Assembly (NCBI GenBank): GCA_012960475.1
Contig: DUBE01000059.1
Location: 124,001-188,000, forward strand
Direction of reading: 5' to 3'
Source: Planctomycetota bacterium
GTDB taxonomy: Bacteria > Planctomycetota > UBA1135 > GCA-002686595
Length of the DNA: 64,000 nt
The position numbers were made by a program, and so were the translations under genes. Position 1 is the first letter of the stretch; every line of letters begins with the position of its first letter. This document shows, in pieces, positions 1-7,065 of the stretch. Below the pieces are notes generated by a model. It saw only the letters and a list, made by a program, of their open reading frames with translations. It was not told where the DNA came from and did not search any database.

Positions 1-128
1 CGCGCCAGGTCCCGCGCCCGACCATCACGCAGCACATGAAACGCGAGGCGCTCAGCGGTGACGGCGCCGATCCCTGGGAACAGGCGAAAGGCGTCGATCA
101 GGGACTGGACGGCGGTGGGATAGGCCAA
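1..128 (-). CDS. recR: Recombination protein RecR, N-terminal fragment (cut by window edge)
   Basis: Reading leftwards from a TTG at 128 gives MAYPTAVQSLIDAFRLFPGI, followed by a helix-hairpin-helix-like GIGxVTAERLAFHVLR segment. This is the typical RecR N-terminus. RecR acts with RecF/RecO in loading RecA at gaps. About 42 residues are visible; the zinc finger and Toprim domain would lie outside the window. It sits 14 bp downstream of ybaB and after dnaX, the conserved dnaX-ybaB-recR order. The TTG start is inferred from the family N-terminus. Confidence 0.85.
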   Translation of the reverse strand, partial: MAYPTAVQSLIDAFRLFPGIGAVTAERLAFHVLRDGRARDLA

Positions 129-142
129 GGGTTGCGTGGGGG

Positions 143-463
143 CTAGAACAGGCCGGGCAGATCCAAGCCACCAGTGACTTCCTTGAGACGCTCATCGCGC
201 ATGTGGGCTGCCTTGGCGTAGCCATCGGCAAGAGCTGCGGTGAGCAACTCCTGAAGGGTCTCCTTGCCCGCGTGCCAGGCTTCGTCGGCTATGGTCACCT
301 CCAGGGGAGCAAGTTCACCGCTGAATAAAATGCTGACCACGCCGCCACCGGCAGTACCCTCCACCCGCTTCTCGCGCAACTCGCGACGGGCGGCCTCCAT
401 GGCCTGGTGCATGCGTTGGGCTGCGGAAAGCAGATGCCCCATGTCGCCTGATGATCCACTCAT
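143..463 (-). CDS. ybaB: YbaB/EbfC family nucleoid-associated protein
   Basis: The protein has 106 residues, the usual family size. It has an N-terminal helical part rich in Met, Gln and Glu (HLLSAAQRMHQAMEAARREL) and a central VEGTAGGGVVSILFSGELAPLEVTI strand region of the dimeric 'tweezer' fold. The family binds DNA as a dimer and is a minor nucleoid protein. It lies 24 bp after dnaX and 14 bp before recR on the same strand, so the three are probably co-transcribed. Confidence 0.92.
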   Translation of the reverse strand: MSGSSGDMGHLLSAAQRMHQAMEAARRELREKRVEGTAGGGVVSILFSGELAPLEVTIADEAWHAGKETLQELLTAALADGYAKAAHMRDERLKEVTGGLDLPGLF

Positions 464-487
464 TGTTTATTCCTCAATAGTTGGGGG

Positions 488-2245
488 TCATTCCTCGATG
501 CGACCGTCGAATTGGTCGCGCACCGAACTGGTGAATGCGTCCTCGCTCCCAGGTTGGGTGGCGGCGGTGTCCTGCAGCTGCACTTGCACGGGCCGACCTA
601 CGGCGGCCTCGAAGGCAGCTTCGATCTGACGGCCACTGCGGCGGTCCAGCACCTGGCCGCGCTCGTCCTCACGCAGGGTACGCAGTTCGATCACTGCCTG
701 GGAGCCCTCGAACTTGAGCAGGCTGCCCTGACGTTCGAAGACCCGGCCCAGGGAGGAGGAGATCTTGCGGAGTTCTTCCAGAAAGCCCTGCCAAGCATCC
801 TGGGCGCTGTTGGCTCGCCTGCGCACCCGTTGACTGGCGCCAGGTGCGGCGGCTGGCTTGCTTGCTGGCCGGCTGCTAGCGGGACCACCAACGGGTGAAT
901 CACTACCAGTGGAATTGTCCAGGGTCCCGGTAGACGGACTGGTGACTGCTGACTGCGACGCTGGAGTACTCGGCTTGCCCTGGTCCTCCCCCGAAGAAAC
1001 AGCCGCAGAACCAGAGAGGGAAGATGTTTGACTGTCTTGAACTCTCGGCGCTCTCTCCTGCGCCAGCGCCCGCGCCTCACCCTCTTCTACAGGCGCTCCC
1101 CCCAGACGCGACTCCAGGGCCTCCAAGCGTTGCACGAGGACCCCCAGATCCGCCGCTCCCCCATCCCGGCACATTTCCAAGAGCGCCGCCTCCAAGATCA
1201 CGCGTCCCATGGCGGGCAGAAGTCGCAGGCGTTCCCTGGCGGTGAGCAAATCCGTGAGCCACAGTTCCGCCCGTGCCCCGCCGATTTTCTTGGCCAACTC
1301 CACCAGGGCCGTGCGCTCTTCGGGCAAAGGCGCGTGGACCTGCAAATGCGGGACATTGGGGCCGCACAAGCCCGCCAGCACAGCTGCGCGCAGGTGATCG
1401 AGCAATTCGCCCAGGACCTCTCCCTCTTGCCCCTCGTCCACGGGCAGGGCCTGCAGCACTCCGGGCCGGTCGCCCTCAGCAGCCATCTCCAGAATCTGGG
1501 CAGCCCGCGCCCGGCCGCCTCCATCCAGCGATGTCAAATCTTCCAGCGTCAGGTTCTCGGCGCCGCGGGACAAGACCTGATCCGCAAGGGAAAGGGCATC
1601 CCGCATACCCCCCCGTGCCCGGCGGGCCAGTTCCCGAGCAACGCCCTCTCCTGCTTGCACCCCTTCAGCCTCAAAGACCTCGCCCAAGCGCTTGGCAATC
1701 AACTCCTCCGAAAGAGGCGTCAATTTGAGCACCTGACAGCGGGAGAGAACCGTGTCGATGACCCGATGGGGCTCGGTGGTAGCGAAAAGGAACTTCACAT
1801 GGGGCGGTGGTTCCTCAAGGGTCTTCAAGAGAGCATTGAAGGCCGGTTTGGAGAGCATGTGCACTTCGTCGATCAGATAGATCTTGTAGCGCCCTTCGAG
1901 AGGCGCATAGGCGGCCTGATCCCGCAGGGTGCGCACGTTTTCCACCCCATTGTTCGAGGCCCCGTCGATCTCGATCAGATCCGCGTAGGAGCCCCTGTCT
2001 GCGCTCTCACAAGCGGAACATGTGTTGCAGGGCTCCGGCCCCGGTCCTTTCTCGCAGTTGAGGGCCTTGGCCAGAATGCGCGCCACGGTGGTCTTGCCCG
2101 TACCCCGCGATCCAGCGAACAAATAGGCGTGCCCCACGCGATCCGTCTCCAAGGCTCCCTGCAAAGTGCGCTTGACCGCCTCCTGCCCCACCAACTCAGC
2201 GAAGGCAAGGGGACGATACTTACGCGCAAGGACTAAGTAGGCCAT
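488..2245 (-). CDS. dnaX: DNA polymerase III subunits gamma/tau
   Basis: This 585-residue clamp-loader ATPase begins MAYLVLARKYRPLAFAELVG, the family N-terminus, so I use the ATG at 2245 rather than a longer open frame starting at 2275. It shows Walker A GSRGTGKT (about 45-52), the zinc-module cysteines at about 64, 73, 76 and 79, Walker B IDEVH and an SRC motif. Residues from about 390 to 475 are a Ser/Pro/Ala-rich linker. The C-terminal part should bind the polymerase alpha subunit. I saw no A-rich slippery site for a programmed gamma frameshift. The gene leads the dnaX-ybaB-recR unit. Confidence 0.95.
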   Translation of the reverse strand: MAYLVLARKYRPLAFAELVGQEAVKRTLQGALETDRVGHAYLFAGSRGTGKTTVARILAKALNCEKGPGPEPCNTCSACESADRGSYADLIEIDGASNNGVENVRTLRDQAAYAPLEGRYKIYLIDEVHMLSKPAFNALLKTLEEPPPHVKFLFATTEPHRVIDTVLSRCQVLKLTPLSEELIAKRLGEVFEAEGVQAGEGVARELARRARGGMRDALSLADQVLSRGAENLTLEDLTSLDGGGRARAAQILEMAAEGDRPGVLQALPVDEGQEGEVLGELLDHLRAAVLAGLCGPNVPHLQVHAPLPEERTALVELAKKIGGARAELWLTDLLTARERLRLLPAMGRVILEAALLEMCRDGGAADLGVLVQRLEALESRLGGAPVEEGEARALAQERAPRVQDSQTSSLSGSAAVSSGEDQGKPSTPASQSAVTSPSTGTLDNSTGSDSPVGGPASSRPASKPAAAPGASQRVRRRANSAQDAWQGFLEELRKISSSLGRVFERQGSLLKFEGSQAVIELRTLREDERGQVLDRRSGRQIEAAFEAAVGRPVQVQLQDTAATQPGSEDAFTSSVRDQFDGRIEE

Positions 2246-2360
2246 GGGCCTAGTGTAGTGCCAGCGATGCGCCATCGCGATGGAAGAGCGCTGATTCCTC
2301 TGGCCGGAGCTCGCGAGCGCCTGGTGGAGACCGGTCCTGAATGAAAATCCCCCGGGTTCG

Positions 2361-3059
2361 CTAGTCCTCGAGCGGAGGGATCAAGCCCTGATCGATGGCT
2401 GCAATGGCGTTCAGGCAGGTCTCCTCGAAACCAGCAAAGATGGAGTCCGGCATCAGGAGGAGCGAATCGGCCATGGCCTGGCTTTTGCCTGCCCGCCGGC
2501 GCACTTCCGGATTTCCATGCCGTCCCAGTGCCTCCAAGAATTCGCTGTACCCCGGACGATCGATCGTGGGGACAATCGCGAGGCGTCCGTCATAGGCCAG
2601 CACGGTGTTGTTCTCAGTGTCATAGTCATTGGGGCTCCACTGAAAAACCTGTGGACTGACTTCAGGAACCGGCCTTGTGTTCCCGTCGGCCACCGCCTGG
2701 AGAACAAAAGCCTCCCCATACACCCACAACGCGCGATTCCACGGCTTGTACCGCTCTCTCGCTTCTCGGAGCTCGCGAACCTCCGCAAGGCAATCCGCGA
2801 TCCTCTTGCGACTGTGCTCAAGGCGAGTCAGGGGAGGGCGCACGACCACCACGATCGGAACCTGCGACTCGTAGGCTTCTGCGAGTGTTTGGTCCGGGGC
2901 CTGGTCGGGACCACTCAGTTCGGTTTCCGTGGAGGGCTGCCCCCCCGGGGACCCTTTACCGGAACTGGCGAGCGGTGGAGGAACCGCCTGCTTTGCCACA
3001 AGCCCCCAAATGGCGGCCACAAGCACGATGACGAGGACTCCGAGCGGCAGTCGTTTCAT
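2361..3059 (-). CDS. Hypothetical membrane-anchored protein
   Basis: I do not recognise this 232-residue protein. Residues about 5-24 (LGVLVIVLVAAIWGLVAK) form one N-terminal membrane anchor, followed by a Pro/Ser/Gly-rich linker to about residue 60 and a soluble part with a helical Arg/Glu-rich stretch (KRIADCLAEVRELREARERY). It is the first of three unknown envelope genes between dnaX and the SRP RNA. Its layout (anchor, low-complexity linker, soluble domain, late Cys followed by a helix) resembles the gene at 3674-4333, so the two might be distant paralogues; I could not align them convincingly. Confidence 0.7.
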   Translation of the reverse strand: MKRLPLGVLVIVLVAAIWGLVAKQAVPPPLASSGKGSPGGQPSTETELSGPDQAPDQTLAEAYESQVPIVVVVRPPLTRLEHSRKRIADCLAEVRELREARERYKPWNRALWVYGEAFVLQAVADGNTRPVPEVSPQVFQWSPNDYDTENNTVLAYDGRLAIVPTIDRPGYSEFLEALGRHGNPEVRRRAGKSQAMADSLLLMPDSIFAGFEETCLNAIAAIDQGLIPPLED

Positions 3060-3103
3060 GGATTTATCTCACTGTGGAATGAAGTTGCAGAGTGAAGCGG
3101 AAG

Positions 3104-3146
3104 CTCCGCCCGTAAAGCTACGAACCTCCGCCCGTAGAGCTACGGG
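3104..3146. repeat. 22-bp tandem repeat with palindromic core
   Basis: Two near-identical copies of CTCCGCCCGTARAGCTACG begin at 3104 and 3126. The second copy extends into a perfect CCCGTAG/CTACGGG inverted repeat at 3131-3146, which overlaps the stop codon of the gene ending at 3140. It may act as a weak terminator between the two hypothetical genes. There is no T-run. Confidence 0.45.
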
Positions 3147-3652
3147 GTACAGGGGCAAGTCAGACGTACTTGAGTGCGGTAAATGGGGTTAGGGGCGGTC
3201 CCTTGGTGGACAATCAATTCCAAAAAATCGCCCGTTGGGGTGTTGCAAGTGCTGCGCAAAGTGTCCGGTATGATCACCGTAGCCGCACCGAAGTTGCGGC
3301 AGGTACCAGGCACGCATGCTTCGACTACAAGGCCCGAGGTGGAAGAAACTTGCAGAAAGCCCACCAAGCGCTGGGTGCAGGGTTGCCCCGGGCAAGTTCG
3401 GCAATTCTCATCCGCGAGCCCATTGGTTGGATTGAACGCAACAATGAACGCCGTCACCCCCGAAGGGGGAGTCGTCCCTGGAGTCGAAGTATGAATTGGC
3501 CCGGCGACGCAGGCCTGATCACAAGGGTCCGGCTCTTGGCTCTGAGATATATCCACAGGGCCAGTCGCGATCAGAATCACGGAACAGACGAGCAGAGCGC
3601 GCCGAAAGGGGGAAAGTCGAGAAGTACACAAGCAGTTGGTCATTGAGAGCAT
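3140..3652 (-). CDS. Hypothetical secreted cysteine-rich protein
   Basis: I do not recognise this 170-residue protein. A basic N-terminus and the hydrophobic stretch ALLVCSVILIATGPV (about 19-33) look like a secretion signal. The mature part contains many Cys residues (for example DPCDQAC, CRTCPGQPC, TCPCTP), which suggests disulphides and an extracytoplasmic location. A second ATG three codons in (3643) is an equally possible start. It lies 21 bp from the next upstream gene and is probably co-transcribed with it. Confidence 0.6.
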   Translation of the reverse strand: MLSMTNCLCTSRLSPFRRALLVCSVILIATGPVDISQSQEPDPCDQACVAGPIHTSTPGTTPPSGVTAFIVAFNPTNGLADENCRTCPGQPCTQRLVGFLQVSSTSGLVVEACVPGTCRNFGAATVIIPDTLRSTCNTPTGDFLELIVHQGTAPNPIYRTQVRLTCPCTP

Positions 3653-3673
3653 TTTAGGAGTCGAGTTAGGAGG

Positions 3674-4333
3674 TCAAGGGGCCAAGACCGCCAAAGCTTC
3701 ATCCACGCGGCCTAGGCACTGCTCTTTCAGCTCGGCGAAGGGCAATGCGCTGGCCTGTGATCGCTTCTCGGACGGGGAGGACTCGGCGTGTACGAAGGCC
3801 CAGTAAACGGGAAAGTCCTCCTCATAGATTTCAAAGACACATCCACGGCTTGTGATGGAAAGCGAAGCCCTATCACTCTTCTCTCGCGGGGTCTGGACGA
3901 TTGGACCATCGATAGGAAGAGCTAATTCGAAGAGGCCGTTTGCATAGAGGATTCCTGTGACTGCTTCGGTGTAGGCGCCATAAATCAATCCACGTCCTTC
4001 AGCACCAGAAGGATCCGCTAGCGACAGCAAACCACGAAGTTGATGAAGCCGATCACTGAACCCTCGGTCCATCGGGGACGAACTTGCCACTGGGTCGGGC
4101 TCTTCTCGCAGGTCGGGGTGCTTCGTGGAAGACTCCGGATCACCCACGGTGTTGCGCGGCCTCTCTCCATCATCCTCTTGCGCCGAAAGGACTAGAACCT
4201 CGTCGAAAGACAGGTCTTTTCCTGCGGGAATTGATGGCAGGGCCCCCTCATCGCCTGCGGGGCCTCCCCCAAAGAGGAGCCAGATAAATGCTGCGATGGC
4301 GAATGCGGCTGCGAGCCAGATGCGTGCATTCAT
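3674..4333 (-). CDS. Hypothetical membrane-anchored protein
   Basis: I do not recognise this 219-residue protein. I start it at the ATG at 4333 (MNARIWLAAAFAIAAFIWLL, an N-terminal membrane anchor). The same frame stays open to 4840, but that stretch runs through the SRP RNA and tRNA-Ser genes and cannot be the true N-terminus. After an acidic Ser/Pro-rich linker to about residue 80 there is a soluble domain with two Cys. Compare the gene at 2361-3059, which has the same architecture. Confidence 0.65.
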   Translation of the reverse strand: MNARIWLAAAFAIAAFIWLLFGGGPAGDEGALPSIPAGKDLSFDEVLVLSAQEDDGERPRNTVGDPESSTKHPDLREEPDPVASSSPMDRGFSDRLHQLRGLLSLADPSGAEGRGLIYGAYTEAVTGILYANGLFELALPIDGPIVQTPREKSDRASLSITSRGCVFEIYEEDFPVYWAFVHAESSPSEKRSQASALPFAELKEQCLGRVDEALAVLAP

Positions 4334-4489
4334 GCAAGCAATGCTACCCCGCCACCCAGGCCATGTCAGTAGGATTCTGAAAACGCCCTCCCCGCCCCCC
4401 CGGGAGACGGCCCAGAAGGCCCCTTGGGCTCCAACAAAGAAGCCTGCCGCTCCCAGCCCCACCCCCCCAAGAAAAAGCCAACGGACCCG

Positions 4490-4597
4490 CCGGAGGACCC
4501 GGGCACCCCGCACCTGAAACGCAGTCCTTAGGGCTGCTCCGTTCCCGGCCTGACCCGGTTCGAACGCGCTCCATTGCAGGGGACCGGGCCCACCGCC
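4490..4597 (-). ncRNA. ffs: Signal recognition particle RNA (4.5S, bacterial small type)
   Basis: The minus strand at 4531-4554 reads GGTCAGGCCGGGAACGGAGCAGCC in two parts: GGTCAGGCCG, then GGAACGGAGCAGCC. This is the SRP domain IV hairpin, with a GGAA tetraloop closed by CCG/CGG and the GTCAG/AGCAG asymmetric loops that bind Ffh. The flanks pair as in E. coli 4.5S RNA: CCCCTGC with GCGGGG, and further out GGGCCCGG (about 4584-4591) with CCGGGTCC (about 4495-4502). A short T-run follows at 4472-4476. The ends are approximate. The position downstream of tRNA-Ser and upstream of dnaX matches the gene order in many bacteria. Confidence 0.85.
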
Positions 4598-4708
4598 GGG
4601 CCCGTTGGGAGGCCTCGGGCGCTGACCAGAGGACCTCGTGCTGAATTGCCAACCCCCGAAGCGGTACCTGCGGGGGAGAGAAAGCCCAAGGAACGGAGTC
4701 CCGGGGTG

Positions 4709-4801
<93 letters not shown>

Positions 4802-4875
4802 GTATTGTTCAAAAAAAGAGCGCACACGGCACAAGCCCAATGGGACCCACCGTGCGGTGAACGCACCGGCAAGGA

Positions 4876-4965
4876 TGGCGGTGAGGGAGGGATTTGAACC
4901 CTCGGTGCCCGCTAGGACACGCTGGTTTTCGAAACCAGTCCGTTCAGCCGCTCCGGCACCTCACC
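4876..4965 (-). tRNA. tRNA-Ser(CGA)
   Basis: This is a class II tRNA of 90 nt including an encoded CCA. It has acceptor GGTGAGG/CCTCACC, T-loop GGTTCAAATCC, a long variable arm, and anticodon CGA (plus-strand 4929-4931) in the loop TTCGAAA. It is probably transcribed with tRNA-Ser(GGA), 74 bp downstream. A run of seven T on the minus strand (about 4808-4815) lies between them. Confidence 0.97.
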
Positions 4966-5027
4966 CACGAAACCCCTCCCGGGCACCTAAGCCCAGGAGC
5001 GGAGTACGAAAGGGGATCCTCGCGTGG

Positions 5028-5570
5028 TTATTCGTCCCCCCTCGTAACTCGGGGGACGGCTCGTATTGATCGAAAGAACGATTGGAGGAGGTCGCGGGCA
5101 GGTTCGGCCAGGGTTCCCTCGTGCCATTCAACCTGATGGTTGGACTCAGGATGGGTGAGCACTTGGCCAAGGGACGCGCAGCCCCCGAATTTGGGGTCAC
5201 GTACGGCCCAGACCACGCGCTTGACCCGGGCATGAACCAGGGCACCAGCGCACATGAAGCAGGGCTCGACAGTGGTGTAGACCGTGGCACCCACCAGGCG
5301 CATGACGCCTAGACGGCGCGCGGCCTGGGAGATGGCCAGCATCTCCGCATGGGCGGTGGGGTCGGCGTGGGCGCGGGTGAGATTATGGGCACGCCCCAAG
5401 ACCACACCCTCGCGCACAACGATCGCACCGATGGGTACTTCGTCCCGCCTGGCGGCCCGCCTGGCTTCCTCAAGGGCCAGCGCCATGTAGCGCCGGTCCA
5501 AAGGACCATCGGGATCGCTGGGGGTTGCTTGCGATTCCTCCAAGTTGTCAAAGGGATCGAGAGGGGACAC
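5028..5570 (-). CDS. tadA: tRNA-specific adenosine deaminase TadA
   Basis: TadA deaminates A34 to inosine in tRNA-Arg(ACG). The zinc/catalytic signature is complete: HAE at about 74-76 and PCFMC at about 103-107. The IGAIVV and TVYTTVEPC segments are typical. I choose the GTG at 5570 (180 residues) because GGAG lies 9 nt upstream; the longer open frame runs into the tRNA-Arg gene. The N-terminal 25 residues before DRRYMALALEEA are an extra acidic tail. Its substrate tRNA-Arg(ACG) is encoded 97 bp upstream on the same strand. Confidence 0.93.
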   Translation of the reverse strand: MSPLDPFDNLEESQATPSDPDGPLDRRYMALALEEARRAARRDEVPIGAIVVREGVVLGRAHNLTRAHADPTAHAEMLAISQAARRLGVMRLVGATVYTTVEPCFMCAGALVHARVKRVVWAVRDPKFGGCASLGQVLTHPESNHQVEWHEGTLAEPARDLLQSFFRSIRAVPRVTRGDE

Positions 5571-5667
5571 GTTTCTTGACTCCGACTGGGCCGGGGCCAC
5601 GGCTCTCCGACCGACTGGGGTAAACCGCCTGCACCCCCGATGGGGTGCCGTCACACGGCTCACTGAA

Positions 5668-5745
5668 TGGTACACCCGACAGGATTCGAACCTGTAACCT
5701 CCTGATCCGTAGTCAGGTGCTCTATCCAGTTGAGCCACGGGTGCA
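5668..5745 (-). tRNA. tRNA-Arg(ACG)
   Basis: This tRNA is 78 nt with an encoded CCA. It has acceptor GCACCCG/CGGGTGT (first pair G-U), T-loop GGTTCGAATCC, and anticodon ACG (plus-strand 5709-5711) in the loop CTACGGA. A34 of this tRNA is the classical target of TadA, whose gene is immediately downstream. Confidence 0.97.
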
Positions 5746-5756
5746 TGGGGCGAGGA

Positions 5757-5785
5757 GTTTTATCGGCCTCCCGGGCGGGTGTCAA
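5757..5785 (-). promoter_or_regulatory. Sigma70-like promoter for tRNA-Arg(ACG)-tadA
   Basis: On the minus strand a perfect TTGACA (-35, 5780-5785) is followed after 17 bp by TAAAAC (-10, 5757-5762). The mature tRNA 5' end is 12 nt further on. The spacing and position fit a stable-RNA promoter. Confidence 0.75.
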
Positions 5786-5951
5786 GCCGAAAGAGCCGGC
5801 AGAGGTCCGGCCCCCTTGGATCTGTGGATTTTGGTGCATAAATGTGGGCTCTGGACTCGAATCCCGGCCCCACCGGCGAACTCAAGGGGCCCATCGGAAT
5901 GCAGACTTTGGACCCCTAGCTTCCAGGGCACGCACGGTAACCTAGAGCAAC

Positions 5952-6971
5952 ATGAGCCAACGCTCCGCACCCCGGCACTTCCTGCGCCTCTGCGATCTTG
6001 CGGACCGAGAGATCGACGACATCCTTGATCTGGGCGCGCGCCTGCGCCGGGGCGTGCGAGGAGCCGACCTGGCAAACAAGACCGTGGGACTGCTGTTCTT
6101 TCGAGGCTCACTGCGCACGCGCTCGTCCTTCGAAGTAGCCCTCAATCAACTCGGAGGCCACGCCCTCAACCTGAACGCCAAGACGGATTTTTGGCGCCTG
6201 GAAGAACGCGCGGGGACGGTCATGGATGGCGAAGCGCCGGAGCACATCTGCGATGCGGCGGCGGTGCTCTCCTGCTATGCAGATGCCCTGGCAATTCGAC
6301 CCGCCCTGGCGGGCAAGTCCTGGGAGCGGGACCGGCAGGACACAGAACTCTCCGCCTGGGCCCAGCACTCTCAAGTGCCAGTAATCAACATGGAGAGTGC
6401 CCTCTGGCATCCACTGCAAGCGCTCGCCGATCTGATGACCCTGCGCGACGCCCTGGGCAAACTACCCGGCAAGCGACTGGCAATCACATGGACGCGCTCG
6501 CCTAGCCCAGGTTCTCCGGCGGTAGTGCACTCGATTCTGATGGCCGCCCTGAGGGCAGGCATGAATGTATCCCTGGCCCACCCCAAGGGCTTCAATCTTG
6601 AACCCAGCGTGATGGACGAGGCACGCAGCCAGGCAGAGACCCAGGGCGCGACTCTGGAACTCGGCCATGACATGGACGCGGCGGCCCGGGATGCGCATGT
6701 GGTCTACGCGCGCTCCTGGTGGCCCCTTGAAAGCTACGGCAATGCCACCCTGACCGCCAGCAGGCTGGCCCGGGAAACCGGTTGGTGCGTAGACGAGCGC
6801 ACCCTGGCCCTGGGCCAGGACGCGCGCCTGATGCACCCCATGCCCGTACGCCGCAACCTCGAAGTCAGCGACGAGGTACTCGACGGTCCGCGCAGCCTGG
6901 CTATCGATCAAGCGGCCAACCGATTGCACACCCAAAAGGGACTGTTGTCCCTCTTGTTCCGACCTTCCTGA
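5952..6971 (+). CDS. argF': N-succinyl- (or N-acetyl-) ornithine carbamoyltransferase
   Basis: This 339-residue aspartate/ornithine transcarbamylase-fold enzyme belongs to the acylornithine branch. It has the carbamoyl-phosphate motif SLRTR (53-57), GTVMDG (88-93), VINMES (144-149), HPLQ (153-156) and a HPMP loop (295-298) where ornithine enzymes have HCLP. It would carbamoylate acylated ornithine in arginine synthesis. Pro96 in GEAPEHI occupies the position that in studied enzymes is Glu for N-acetyl and Pro for N-succinyl substrates, so I favour the succinyl enzyme. No other arginine gene is in the window. dnaE follows 94 bp downstream on the same strand. Confidence 0.85.
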   Translation: MSQRSAPRHFLRLCDLADREIDDILDLGARLRRGVRGADLANKTVGLLFFRGSLRTRSSFEVALNQLGGHALNLNAKTDFWRLEERAGTVMDGEAPEHICDAAAVLSCYADALAIRPALAGKSWERDRQDTELSAWAQHSQVPVINMESALWHPLQALADLMTLRDALGKLPGKRLAITWTRSPSPGSPAVVHSILMAALRAGMNVSLAHPKGFNLEPSVMDEARSQAETQGATLELGHDMDAAARDAHVVYARSWWPLESYGNATLTASRLARETGWCVDERTLALGQDARLMHPMPVRRNLEVSDEVLDGPRSLAIDQAANRLHTQKGLLSLLFRPS

Positions 6972-7065
6972 CCCTTCCGAGGAGCGCTCACCCCAGGCGC
7001 CCCGTGGACGGCCCCCCCCCGCTGCGTCACCCCCGCAGCCTATTTCAAGAACTTCTCTTCTCCCC

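Noticed and set aside
1028-2236. Long plus-strand frame of about 400 residues
   Set aside because: It lies entirely antisense to dnaX and its translation has no family features; high GC favours long antisense frames here.
488-2245. Programmed frameshift in dnaX producing a short gamma form
   Set aside because: No A-AAA-AAG-type slippery heptamer with a following hairpin was found in the expected region.
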